42,044 nucleotides of DNA, taken from NCBI GenBank assembly GCA_905233415.1, contig CAJOEX010000013.1:1-42044 (forward strand), written 5' to 3'. The position numbers and the translations under genes were made by a program. Of the stretch, positions 8,704 through 18,565 are shown in pieces. The stretch's first letter is position 1, and each line of letters opens with the position of its first letter. The notes beneath the pieces were generated by a model, which was given only the letters and a program-made list of their open reading frames with translations, did no database searches and was not told the DNA's origin. The DNA is from Paludibacteraceae bacterium (GTDB lineage: Bacteria; Bacteroidota; Bacteroidia; Bacteroidales; Paludibacteraceae).

Positions 8704-9108
8704 ATGAAAAATCAAGGTTATTATTCATTCGCAGTAGTTTTATTTATAGGGCTTGCTTTGAGCCTTTGTGTTAGTGCACAAAATCCTTTTAACTGGTCGC
8801 AAGATGCCAGTGGGAATCCGTATGTGGCGGCGCCGAGTGTCGCCTCTGGTATGGATGTTTCGTCCTCACCATATTCGTCCACGATTTACGACGCTTATAC
8901 GGACGAGGTGCCGTCGGATGCCGCTAATCCCAATGGAAACGGTAAAGCCCGCGACAACAAGGCCGGCATCCGAACGTTGGGTGGTGGTACGGACCCTGGT
9001 GAGCAGTCTGAGAAGTCGCCTGTTGGTGAGCCGTTGGCGTTATTGCTCTTTGCTTTTGCCTTCTTTGTAGCAGTTTATCTTCGCAATACTTGGAGGCAGA
9101 AAGTCTGA
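8704..9108 (+). CDS. Small exported protein with C-terminal membrane anchor
   Basis: This 134-residue protein starts with a signal peptide (about 1-25, ending 'SLCVSAQ'). It continues with a hydrophilic Ser/Pro/Gly/Asn-rich middle ('GNGKARDNKAGIRTLGGGTDPG') and ends with 'SPVGEPLALLLF', a hydrophobic segment (about 109-125) and a basic tail ('YLRNTWRQKV'). The final part is therefore tripartite: a Pro/Gly motif, a transmembrane helix and basic residues, the layout of proteolytic sorting signals or simple C-terminal anchors. I do not recognise the family with confidence. It opens the run of secreted proteins and precedes the 3060-residue surface protein by 254 bp, so a role in the envelope assembly of that protein is possible but unproven. 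Confidence 0.7.
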   Translation: MKNQGYYSFAVVLFIGLALSLCVSAQNPFNWSQDASGNPYVAAPSVASGMDVSSSPYSSTIYDAYTDEVPSDAANPNGNGKARDNKAGIRTLGGGTDPGEQSEKSPVGEPLALLLFAFAFFVAVYLRNTWRQKV

Positions 9109-9362
9109 CATACCGGAGTTCCCTTGTTTGCCCTGTCAATACCGACGGTCAGCCGACAGTCAACCGACAATCAAAGCTAATGTAAAGCAAAGACAACCCA
9201 AAGACAAACCTATAACAAAAGGTAGAGTACAATCCATCCCATCGAAGAAAGCCGAGCCGATGAAGCGTTGGTTGGCACAAATAGGGAGTGAACGCATACA
9301 GCAAATGATTGACCCGGAGCGTTCCATCCAACAAAATAAGCAAACATTAAAATCCTAAAGAT
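9109..9362 (+). other. Intergenic region before the giant surface-protein gene
   Basis: This 254-bp gap holds the 11-bp array at 9127-9218 and about 140 bp of A-rich sequence. A 76-codon frame (9128-9358) crosses it, but it is basic, partly generated by the repeats, and has no recognisable domain, so I do not call it a gene. No promoter consensus was seen. Confidence 0.6.
9127..9218 (+). repeat. Decaying 11-bp tandem array with TTTGCCCTGTC leader
   Basis: The leader TTTGCCCTGTC (9127-9137) and a 4-nt spacer are followed by units CCGACGGTCAG (9142), CCGACAGTCAA (9153) and CCGACAATCAA (9164). Increasingly degenerate units in the same 11-bp phase (9175, 9186, 9197, 9208) mostly end in CAA. The same leader precedes another 11-bp array at 41965. 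The array occupies the gap between the 134-aa gene and the giant gene. Confidence 0.75.
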
Positions 9363-12300
9363 ATGAAAAACTTTAATTCTTTGATTCGTAAATCGAAAAA
9401 CAGTGTTGCCAATTACGGCAACGAGACGGCAACGAGACGGCAACGGTACGGCAACGAGAGCCTATTGAAACGTCTTTGCGTTACCATTCTCGCCCTCCTC
9501 ACCCTCTCCATCGGACAGATGTGGGGAAAAATCGTTTACTACAACAATGGAAGTCAAGCAGGCACTCCTAAAGTATACTATTGGGGAGGATCCGGTGGCC
9601 CCACATGGGATGGTTCTCCTTCCATGGTAAATATTAGCGGTAGCATTTATGCTTATGATATTGGTAACAACACCAAATGTATATTCCGTTATAATAATGC
9701 GAGTTCACAAACAAGCGATTTAACTGTCCCAAATGATAGTAAGAACTATATAGATACGTACAATGGTTCTACTTGGAGTACATTGAGTACGTTTACCAAT
9801 AGTTCTACATTGTATCTTCTGCCGAACTCCGATTGGAAAAGTGATGGTGCTCGTTTTGCTGCATGTTTCTGTGGCGTAACAGGACAAACATGGGTGAGTT
9901 GCTCACAAGTTGGAACTTCTGATTATTATTCGGTTTCTGTACCCGCTTCCAACGAATATCCTTACGTTATTTTCTGTCGTATGAATGGAGCAAATAACAC
10001 CAATAGTTGGAGTAACAAGTGGAATCAATCAAGCGATCTCGCTCCTAACTCTAAGAATGGCGTAGAAATAACCGGATGGGACAATAGCCAAAACTGGATT
10101 ACTGTTTACACAGGTATATCTGTTAGCCGTACTCCCACTGCTGCGGCAAATGCGCCGACTATAACCAATAGTCAAACAGTAGTGAAATCCGGAAGTTCTG
10201 TCACTATTAACGCTCAAAATGCAAAAACAGGTTATCATTGGGTTAATTGGACTAAAACCAGTGGTACATTGGGTAATGCAAGTAATAAATCGACTACGTT
10301 TACTCCATCTGCGAATAGTGCCTCTGCCGTAGCTAATTATGCAGCAAACACCTATACTGTAGCATATAATGCCAATGATGATCAATATCCTGGTACTGCA
10401 ACGGGTTCGACATCCAGTTCGTCGCATACATATGGCACGGCGAAGGCATTGACTTCTAATGGTTTCTCGCGTAGCGGATATACTTTTGCCGGTTGGAATA
10501 CGGAAGCAGATGGTTCCGGAACATCCTATACAGATGGTCAATCTGTCTCTAATTTAACTTCTACAGATGGTGCGACAGTTACCCTTTATGCCAAGTGGAC
10601 TGAGAATATGTCCACCGTTACTTTGACTGCTTCACCGAGCGGGAAAGGTACGTTCCAAGTGGGCGGAGCAACAGTCACGAGTACAACAGCCGGTGTGACA
10701 ACGACACGTTCGGTAACAGCAGTTCCTATTTCCGGCTATCGGTTCGCAAGTTGGTCCATCTCTGGCGGTGCGTCTATTAGTAGCACCTCTGACAACCCGA
10801 CGACAGTAACCGGTGGTGGTGCAGGTACAGCAGCCACACTGACGGCAACGTTTGAAGAAGATTTGACGTATTATAAACTTAAATTTGGTGCACGTAGCGG
10901 AGAGACTTCTTATGGTTCGGTTGCTGCCGTAGATGGTTCGGGTAGCTCGCTAACAAGTAACACAGATTATTTGTCTGGAACAAGTGTTACCGTTACCGCA
11001 ACAGCTACTGACCCTGATTATAAATTTGATTGCTGGTACAATGCGTGGACAGGAGGATCATCGGTTTCAACAGACAACCCGCTTACTTTTACATTAACGG
11101 CTGCTACTGATCGGTATGCACATTTCGTTCAAAAGACAACAACAGTTACAATCAATCGTAATGGAGGTAGTGGAGGATCAGATTCATTTACTGCGACTCA
11201 TGGTAGTACATTACCTTCATTCACTATGCCTGCACGTTCAGGCTACACCTTAACCGGTTTATGGACAGAATCCAGTGGGGGAACAAAAATTGTTAATGCA
11301 GATAAGACATTAGTGGCAAGTGTAACTGATTATACGACGTCCGGAAAGAAGTGGGACTATGATGATGCGACATTGACGCTTTATGCGCAATGGACAGAAA
11401 ATATGACCACCGTGACAATTAATGTCAGCCCTGCCGGAACAGGTACACTGACAGTTGGCGGTGCAGCTTTCACTCCAGGCAACACAACTACTGCCGGTAA
11501 AACAACCAGCCGCACGGTAGTTGCAACAGCTGCCAATGACTATGCTTTCTCATCATGGAGCGTTACGGATAATGCAACAGGTACAAGCAGCACTAACACC
11601 TACACACTGAAAGGTAATGGTAGTGGTGGAACGGGTACACTGACTGCTAACTTCACGCAAGTACCTTGTACTTTATGGTATCATACGTCATCAGCTACGT
11701 TTGCTACAAAGACAGGGCAAATAATCATGTCGTATGACGCAGATGAGCATGCATATTACGCAGATGTTGCTTCTACTCCATCCAGTCCTTATTACTTCCG
11801 TTTCTACCATAATGGTGCAACTCAATATTCGGCTGCTTGGGGGGATGGAGGTTATCCCAATGTACAAACGGCAGTCGCCAATGGAAGTAAAATTACTTGC
11901 AACCAAAACGTGGGGTCTTGGGACAATAAATCTTCTATTAAGTATGTAGGTGCAAGCGGAACAACTATTCGTATTTGGTTCGACTTCCAAAACAAAACGG
12001 CATGGATTACCGCCGATAAGGACAAACAATATGTGCTCCGCGGAGCCAACGCAGATCATGACGACCAGCCGGATGGTATGCCTGGATGGAGTGCAAACAA
12101 TTCTTATTTCAACGGACTTGCAAGCGGCAATACCGGAACATATACTGCAACCTTAAATGCCAGCGAGTGGTATCACCTCAAAGCGTATGACATGTACAAT
12201 AGTACTTGGTATGGACCGAGTTCAGATACAGGTTTGAGTGACGGAGTACTTTCTACAGCGACAGCCGGAGGTGGTGGAGATTTCTATTTCCAAACCACTA

Positions 12301-15300
12301 TCGCAGGTTCTTATACCTTCACATTTGACAAGTCATCAGGGACGAAACTCAAAGTGGACTATCCCTCTGCATACCAAGTTACATTTTCTGCCCATACTAT
12401 TAGCGGTAGCAACGGTCAGTCAGATGATCCGACTGTTACTTACAACTCCGGTGCAACATCCGTAACCAGCGGAGACTACGTTCCTAACGGAACAAGCGTA
12501 ACCTTTACTGCAGCAGCAGCAAAGTCCGGTTATACATGGAACGGTTGGTATGATGCAGCAACTGGTGGTACCAAGAAATCAGTAGGTTCAAATTTAAGTT
12601 ACTCAGAGACAGTAAGCGGTAGTGCTATCACTCGTTACGCTCGTTATACGCAAAACACGCACAGTGTAACGCTGACTAATGCTAATTCTACCTACGGAAC
12701 AGTGAACACTGCTTCGCCGGTAACAGTCGGAGAGGCGGAGGCCGTACAAATCCAAGCTACTCCCAATACCGGTTATATGTTCAACGGTTGGAATCTGACG
12801 ACCGGTTCCGGCATCACGTATCACGTAGCAGCAGGTGCAGATCAAATTACGGATGGTAGCGGTGCAAGCAAATCTACTACCTATATCACCACTACCGCTA
12901 ATGCTACTTTGCAGGCTACTTGGGACGAAGACCGTTCATCCGGATACTTCGTGCATTATGGTAATGACGGTAAGAATGCCGAAGGCGGTACAGATGCTTC
13001 ACAAACAAGAGATTGGGCAGACGGCAATTTATACAAGAAAGCCGGTGAGACGGCAGGTACTGTATCCTATTGGACGTTTACAGCAGGTGCAGCGGATGTA
13101 ACGAAAGTGATTGAGTTTAAAGTTTTGGAAGGTGATCCCGAAGACATAGAACATGCCACCGCTTGGTACGGTTATAAAGCTGTAGGTGGCGGTAAGATTG
13201 ATGGTTCTATTGTTAATCAGACATTGAGTACTTCTTATGGCAACGGACGTATGGTTGTAGTTACTCCGGGTGATTATGTATTCAAATGGGATTCAAGTAC
13301 CAAGAAATTGAGTATCACCTATCCCGCAGGCAACTACGTTCGCGGTGAGTTTGACTCATGGGGTTGGACACACGCGATGTCCGGTTCAGGACCTTGGACG
13401 GCAACTATCAATTTGCCTGCCGACCAACTCTACGCAACAGCCTCAGAAGGAACTACCGGTTTTAAGTACGTCATTAATGGACAACACTATGGCAAAAACG
13501 GCACTATTTCCTCTTCAAGTAACTCCTTAAGCAGTTGCACTACAGACGGACAGAATATGGGTCTTGCTACAACCATCGGCGGAAACTACACCTTCACCGT
13601 TGCAGCGGGCAAAACACAAGTTACCGTTACCTATCCAACCATAACGGCTATGACCGGTACTGTCGGACTATCTGTCAGTGGCGCAAGATATACAACTACT
13701 TTATTAGGAACTACAACTTATCACGTCTTTGCAGGTGAAAACCTGACCTTAGAGCCAACACATAGTTCTAAACCGGCAAATGACAGTCACTTTAAATATA
13801 CGTATTATAACGGTGCGAAAAATGCAGATGCTGCAACTACAGAAATCACTACTATAGTTTCTACCGCAGCAAGTCTCTCGTATGACTTCAATGTAGGTTC
13901 CGAAACCGGTACATATCCATTGAAGGTGGGCGCTTACTATGAATATGGTCCAGAAGGATATAAAGCAAAAGGCAGTGCTCAAGAGTCAAGCATTGCCAAG
14001 TACCATGTACATTTGTCTCCGACAGTAACGCTTACATCTGACAAGGTATCCATTACGGACGGACAATCGGTTACGTTAACAGCAACTCCTGCACATGTTG
14101 ATTTGGTTGGTGCCTTAGTTCCAATTGAATATGAGTTCTTTAATGGAAACAGCACGGATCCTGCTAACAAAATCGGTTCAACCATCAGCAAGACAAATAG
14201 CGACGCTGTAACCAAAACGGTAACACCGGATTGCAGCGGCGATGCCAATAGTTGGACGTACACGGTTAAGATGACTTACCTATTAAAAGAAGTTACCACA
14301 ACGATTACTATTTACCGTAAGTGGGATATCTATGTGGATGATGCCGCATTGTGTAACTGGGGTACCATGACACTATATATGTGGGATGATGGAGGTAGTT
14401 ATCCGGTTGCATTCCCCGGAGAAGCAATGCCTCTTGTTACCGGATCCACGCACTGGCACGTAGTGACGCTCGATACCCGTTATCCGCACTTCAAGTTATC
14501 CAAGCAAGCAGGTACGGAATCCGGCAACCATACTGCCTCCATTGTAACTTATCCTGCTGGTACTTATTACTATCTCAATAGTTGTACCACTTTGTCCAAA
14601 CTGACGCTTACTAACCCGACGGTTACCCTTTCAGCGTCAGTCGCTAACTGCAAAGATATTACTTTGTCTGGTAATGTTTCCAATTTCGGCGGCGATGGCT
14701 TGGCTGCTTCGCGTCTAAAGAGCGTGAAGTTTATCGTTGAAGGAAGCGACCAGGCAGCAACTACCATTAGCACTTCCAATGGCAACTTTAGTGTAACATT
14801 GACAAATGCAACTGCCGGTGCTACCAACACGTTACAGGCGTATGCCGAAAATATCTACGGCTCTGCTACAAGCGGTGTGTTGCGCTATTCCAACGTAACG
14901 CTTGACCTCCAAGGGGGTACGGGTGGTACAACGGCTGTAACGGCTGTCCAAAATATGTCGATGCCTGTAGGTGCTACTGCGCCTACAAAAGAAGGCTATA
15001 AGTTTGGCGGATATTACGCAAACACCAATGGTAGCGGTAAGCAGTATTATAGTGCTTCCATGACAAGCGTGAATACATGGGATAAAACGACACAAAATGT
15101 AACCCTATATGCAAAATGGACACTGAAAGAAACCTACAATGTTTATTTCTACAATAAGGACAATTGGGCAACGCCCAAAGCATACATGTGGCAGAACGGC
15201 TCAAGCCCATTAATCACAAATGCCGCTTGGCCCGGTGAAGCGATGACTGTTCACCAAGGCTCCGTCTATAAGTTGGACTATGAATCTGCGGACGGCTATG

Positions 15301-18300
15301 ATAGAATTATATTTAGTGACAATGGAGATGGCACAAGGAGAACAGGAGACCTTACTTTGCCTGCCACTAACTCATGGTTCTTTAATCCGGAGGATTCACT
15401 GACAGCGAACAATGGTTGGACGCGCTATATTATGGTTGCCAACTACCCGACAGAGAAACAAGTAGCCGTTGTTGGTGAAAAGAAATCAATTGATCCTGTT
15501 GTCGCTTGGGCTGAAGGTATTGGCTTTAATCAGATTAATATTACAGCAGCACGCGATAGTGGTTCTTCGGCTATTACTGCTACTATTGCCGGCACAAAGA
15601 TTATTGCTACCAGTTCTGCTGCCGGAACCGCGAAATTCATTATTACATATCGTTACTCATCAACAACAATCACCAAAGTGGTTCGCTTCCAATTCTTGGA
15701 AGGTTTAACGGTACAAGCTAAAATTAATACTGCTGATGCGAAGTGGGAAGATTCCGGCAAGGTTAAAATCCACTATTGGGGGAATGCAGCCGGTGACCCC
15801 ACCGGAGATATCACAATGTCATATCTCAAATTAGAAGGCGATGAATATTACTTCCAAGCATTAGTACCTAAAGGCTCTAATGGTTATGCGAATTTCCTGT
15901 TCTTCTATGATTATATGGAGGATACAAATACTAATAGATGGCGTCAGACGGCCGATCAAACAGCCAATACTGAAAGATGTTACACGATTAGTTATGCAGG
16001 ACAAACAAAAAATAAGAGTAATTGTACCTCTGATGCTGGTTTGTGTGCTACCAGTTGGCAACTGCGTATTATCATGGGTTCAGGTGATATTTACACCTCA
16101 AATAGTGTAACAAGCAGTGAGGATATTGTTTCGTTCTTTGCTCCGGCTAACAAGTCTGGTGATCCTTCTTATCGCAAAGGTACTATTTCGCTGGAATACA
16201 ACGGGGCAACGGTTCATACTTATTCAACCTCTCTTGTTTCAGAATCCGGTGTATATACGGCTAAGATTACTACGACATCTCCCTATATACTGACTGATAT
16301 CACACCTTATACGGGGAATTACTACATCCGTACCGACCCGTCGGCCGGAGGATGGGATAACTATCTGACCACGCCTTCCAACAAACTGACCAAATTTACT
16401 CGTAACGAAAACTTCCCCAACGAAACGTTCAGTTACTATTGGGTAGATAATGTTGCCAAAACATCCGGCGGCTCCGGCACGGTCAACATCAAAGCAACCG
16501 TCGCAAACGATTATAACCCTGTACTCTGCAGCTTTAGTGCCGATGAAAATGTAGCTCGTGAAGAGCATGGTTTGAATCTCCGTTTCGGTTATGAACCTAC
16601 GACGAACGACCTTATTCGTGGTATATTACGCGGTGCGACATTCAATGACTTCCTCAATCTCGTAGGATCGACAGATAATATATATAAGGAGATAACGTGT
16701 GATACATTGTTTAACGATGACTTTTATAACACCTCTTATGACTTTAAAGGTAAGTGTAAATTGCAAGATAAGTCTAACTGGGTATATGAAATTATCGTTT
16801 ATGCCAAGATTGATGATACTCACCCGAGAGCGGATGTGGTACTAAAGTCATATTATAATGGTATTCATTACTTGTTAGGTATGGTTCAGGATAGCTATGG
16901 ACGTGACACCTCTACTCCTGTTTCCTTCCCATTAATCAATACCGGTACCACCAACGGTATTTATGGCCTGCGCGTGATTTACGACTTCAAAACCAACCGT
17001 CTGTTTGGTGCTTGGGCTCCTGCTGACCGCGTAGTGGATGGTATATTGAATGTGGATGCCGATATTATGTTCTTGCGCCATGAAGACGGGGATGTTGCAC
17101 AAATAGGCTTCAATACTACCAATCCTACAACGAATAAAATAACAGACTTGAATCATGCTATCTTTGCGTTTGAATTAGACAATGACAAATCAAAGAATAT
17201 GGAGCGTCACTACTTCCTGTCACTGCCATTTGACTGTCAAGTTGGAAATATCTTTGGTATTGGCGGGTATATGGAGTACTGGGGTATCCAATGTTATCGT
17301 GGAGACTTACGTGCGAAAAATGGATGGTTCAAAGAAACTTCGACATTCTGGGAGTGGTTGGACACCAGTGATACTTTGAAAGCCGGAGAAGGTTATCTGC
17401 TCTCTGTCGATAAGAAAGCCTTGCAAGACGGCGGAGTGTGGAAAGATGGTATTATCTATCAAACACAAAAAGCTGTATTGGATGATAAGGGGGATACTAT
17501 TAAGACTGCGGATGGCTTGTCGGATTCAATTGTATGGGTTACCCATACAGATGGCTCATTATTAACACTGTACTTCCCCTCCACAACTTCAGGCTTTGAA
17601 ATTAAACCTGCAGCAGGTCCTGAACTTATTATTTCCTATCCGGAGCTTGAATGTAAAATTACACGTGATGACCGAAATCTATATGATAGTAACTGGAGAT
17701 GTATCGGAACACCGGGATACAAGAATATTACAGTAGACACCTGGGATTCTATAGGAAGTAATTATACTCCGGATACTATTCCTCCTAGATTCCTATACGA
17801 GTTCCATGAGCAAACTACCTCCGCTACATATGCAAAAGGTACATACAAAGCTGTAGACGGAAGCACCTTCACCTACCATTCGTTCTACTCGTATATGGTT
17901 CAGTATGCAGGAACGATTAACTGGAATGTGTATTCAAAAGGCGAAGTAGCACCAGCGCCACTAAGACGTCGTCCGACCACAGAAACAACGGCAACGAGGT
18001 TGCAACTTGACCTTTTGAATGATGAAGGGGCTGAGTTAGACCGCACGTTTGTTTGGCTGCAGGACGGGGCAACGCTTGGCTACGACAAGAACTTCGACCT
18101 CAATAAGATTGTCGAATCTTCCTCGAACCAGATTTACTCACTCGCAGAGCACAATGCTCCTTATGCCGCTAATGTACTGCCCTTAGAGACAGATACCGTA
18201 GCCCTTGTTGTGAACATCACAAAGGCGGGCGAGTTTACTTTCTCGCTGCCGAAAGACAAGCACAGCGGTTTGGTGCCGATTTTGTACGATATGTATGAGA

Positions 18301-18545
18301 ATGTGCAAACCAACTTGCTCGCTGACGACTACACAGTTGCTTTGAAGAAAGGTAAATATACCGGTCGCTTCTATATCATCTTCCAAGCAAGCGAACCGGT
18401 TGCCACGAGCTTTGAAAGTACAAGTGACGGTGGTCAGAAAGTGCTGAGCGATGAGGCCATATACGATGCGCTTGGTCGTCGGGTGAATACCGTTTATCCG
18501 GGTCTCCTCTATATCGTCAATGGCGAAAAGCGCATTGCGAAGTAA
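9363..18545 (+). CDS. Giant (3060 aa) secreted surface protein with starch-binding-like and InlB-like modules and T9SS-type tail
   Basis: The ATG at 9363 is followed by an unusual 33-residue basic/polar N-terminal stretch encoded by an 11-bp tandem repeat, then a signal peptide (about 34-55, 'LLKRLCVTILALLTLSIGQ'). Modules in approximate residue order: CBM26-like (56-150, 'VYYW' to 'SSQTSDLTVP'); InlB/Listeria-Bacteroides-type repeats ending 'LYAKW' or 'LYAQW' (about 329-412, 593-677, 1846-1919) with related 'GTxxVGG' repeats (417-498, 681-764); beta-modules ending in a 'VxYP' strand (about 890-1000, 1193-1320, 1324-1425), also found in the secreted amylase; and CBM26-like modules (about 1653-1747, 1923-2024 with 'YNVYFYNKDNW' and 'AWPGEAM', and 2116-2220). 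A large unassigned beta-rich region (about 2230-3020) follows. The last 33 residues carry 'IYDALGRRV' then 'GLLYIVNGEK', the usual T9SS type A layout. I infer a surface-attached alpha-glucan-binding or adhesive protein. Confidence 0.85.
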   Translation: MKNFNSLIRKSKNSVANYGNETATRRQRYGNESLLKRLCVTILALLTLSIGQMWGKIVYYNNGSQAGTPKVYYWGGSGGPTWDGSPSMVNISGSIYAYDIGNNTKCIFRYNNASSQTSDLTVPNDSKNYIDTYNGSTWSTLSTFTNSSTLYLLPNSDWKSDGARFAACFCGVTGQTWVSCSQVGTSDYYSVSVPASNEYPYVIFCRMNGANNTNSWSNKWNQSSDLAPNSKNGVEITGWDNSQNWITVYTGISVSRTPTAAANAPTITNSQTVVKSGSSVTINAQNAKTGYHWVNWTKTSGTLGNASNKSTTFTPSANSASAVANYAANTYTVAYNANDDQYPGTATGSTSSSSHTYGTAKALTSNGFSRSGYTFAGWNTEADGSGTSYTDGQSVSNLTSTDGATVTLYAKWTENMSTVTLTASPSGKGTFQVGGATVTSTTAGVTTTRSVTAVPISGYRFASWSISGGASISSTSDNPTTVTGGGAGTAATLTATFEEDLTYYKLKFGARSGETSYGSVAAVDGSGSSLTSNTDYLSGTSVTVTATATDPDYKFDCWYNAWTGGSSVSTDNPLTFTLTAATDRYAHFVQKTTTVTINRNGGSGGSDSFTATHGSTLPSFTMPARSGYTLTGLWTESSGGTKIVNADKTLVASVTDYTTSGKKWDYDDATLTLYAQWTENMTTVTINVSPAGTGTLTVGGAAFTPGNTTTAGKTTSRTVVATAANDYAFSSWSVTDNATGTSSTNTYTLKGNGSGGTGTLTANFTQVPCTLWYHTSSATFATKTGQIIMSYDADEHAYYADVASTPSSPYYFRFYHNGATQYSAAWGDGGYPNVQTAVANGSKITCNQNVGSWDNKSSIKYVGASGTTIRIWFDFQNKTAWITADKDKQYVLRGANADHDDQPDGMPGWSANNSYFNGLASGNTGTYTATLNASEWYHLKAYDMYNSTWYGPSSDTGLSDGVLSTATAGGGGDFYFQTTIAGSYTFTFDKSSGTKLKVDYPSAYQVTFSAHTISGSNGQSDDPTVTYNSGATSVTSGDYVPNGTSVTFTAAAAKSGYTWNGWYDAATGGTKKSVGSNLSYSETVSGSAITRYARYTQNTHSVTLTNANSTYGTVNTASPVTVGEAEAVQIQATPNTGYMFNGWNLTTGSGITYHVAAGADQITDGSGASKSTTYITTTANATLQATWDEDRSSGYFVHYGNDGKNAEGGTDASQTRDWADGNLYKKAGETAGTVSYWTFTAGAADVTKVIEFKVLEGDPEDIEHATAWYGYKAVGGGKIDGSIVNQTLSTSYGNGRMVVVTPGDYVFKWDSSTKKLSITYPAGNYVRGEFDSWGWTHAMSGSGPWTATINLPADQLYATASEGTTGFKYVINGQHYGKNGTISSSSNSLSSCTTDGQNMGLATTIGGNYTFTVAAGKTQVTVTYPTITAMTGTVGLSVSGARYTTTLLGTTTYHVFAGENLTLEPTHSSKPANDSHFKYTYYNGAKNADAATTEITTIVSTAASLSYDFNVGSETGTYPLKVGAYYEYGPEGYKAKGSAQESSIAKYHVHLSPTVTLTSDKVSITDGQSVTLTATPAHVDLVGALVPIEYEFFNGNSTDPANKIGSTISKTNSDAVTKTVTPDCSGDANSWTYTVKMTYLLKEVTTTITIYRKWDIYVDDAALCNWGTMTLYMWDDGGSYPVAFPGEAMPLVTGSTHWHVVTLDTRYPHFKLSKQAGTESGNHTASIVTYPAGTYYYLNSCTTLSKLTLTNPTVTLSASVANCKDITLSGNVSNFGGDGLAASRLKSVKFIVEGSDQAATTISTSNGNFSVTLTNATAGATNTLQAYAENIYGSATSGVLRYSNVTLDLQGGTGGTTAVTAVQNMSMPVGATAPTKEGYKFGGYYANTNGSGKQYYSASMTSVNTWDKTTQNVTLYAKWTLKETYNVYFYNKDNWATPKAYMWQNGSSPLITNAAWPGEAMTVHQGSVYKLDYESADGYDRIIFSDNGDGTRRTGDLTLPATNSWFFNPEDSLTANNGWTRYIMVANYPTEKQVAVVGEKKSIDPVVAWAEGIGFNQINITAARDSGSSAITATIAGTKIIATSSAAGTAKFIITYRYSSTTITKVVRFQFLEGLTVQAKINTADAKWEDSGKVKIHYWGNAAGDPTGDITMSYLKLEGDEYYFQALVPKGSNGYANFLFFYDYMEDTNTNRWRQTADQTANTERCYTISYAGQTKNKSNCTSDAGLCATSWQLRIIMGSGDIYTSNSVTSSEDIVSFFAPANKSGDPSYRKGTISLEYNGATVHTYSTSLVSESGVYTAKITTTSPYILTDITPYTGNYYIRTDPSAGGWDNYLTTPSNKLTKFTRNENFPNETFSYYWVDNVAKTSGGSGTVNIKATVANDYNPVLCSFSADENVAREEHGLNLRFGYEPTTNDLIRGILRGATFNDFLNLVGSTDNIYKEITCDTLFNDDFYNTSYDFKGKCKLQDKSNWVYEIIVYAKIDDTHPRADVVLKSYYNGIHYLLGMVQDSYGRDTSTPVSFPLINTGTTNGIYGLRVIYDFKTNRLFGAWAPADRVVDGILNVDADIMFLRHEDGDVAQIGFNTTNPTTNKITDLNHAIFAFELDNDKSKNMERHYFLSLPFDCQVGNIFGIGGYMEYWGIQCYRGDLRAKNGWFKETSTFWEWLDTSDTLKAGEGYLLSVDKKALQDGGVWKDGIIYQTQKAVLDDKGDTIKTADGLSDSIVWVTHTDGSLLTLYFPSTTSGFEIKPAAGPELIISYPELECKITRDDRNLYDSNWRCIGTPGYKNITVDTWDSIGSNYTPDTIPPRFLYEFHEQTTSATYAKGTYKAVDGSTFTYHSFYSYMVQYAGTINWNVYSKGEVAPAPLRRRPTTETTATRLQLDLLNDEGAELDRTFVWLQDGATLGYDKNFDLNKIVESSSNQIYSLAEHNAPYAANVLPLETDTVALVVNITKAGEFTFSLPKDKHSGLVPILYDMYENVQTNLLADDYTVALKKGKYTGRFYIIFQASEPVATSFESTSDGGQKVLSDEAIYDALGRRVNTVYPGLLYIVNGEKRIAK
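9415..9458 (+). repeat. Four-copy 11-bp tandem repeat inside the coding start of the giant gene
   Basis: ACGGCAACGAG occurs at 9415, 9426 and 9448, with ACGGCAACGGT at 9437; copies are strictly contiguous. The repeat lies between the ATG (9363) and the signal peptide (from 9462). Because 11 is not a multiple of 3, gain or loss of one unit shifts the frame; the alternative frames meet stops at 9466-9468 and 9569-9571. A further single copy of ACGGCAACGAG lies near the 3' end of the same gene at 17988-17998. Confidence 0.9.
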
Positions 18546-18565
18546 AAGAATAGAAAGAATCACAG

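Noticed and set aside
9128..9358. 76-codon open frame before the giant gene
   Set aside because: Its first part is produced by the 11-bp array, composition is basic and low in structure, there is no domain and no support from spacing; it lies wholly in an intergenic gap.
9415..9458. Short repeats considered as a CRISPR array
   Set aside because: Units are contiguous with no spacers, only 11 bp long, and there are no cas genes in the window.
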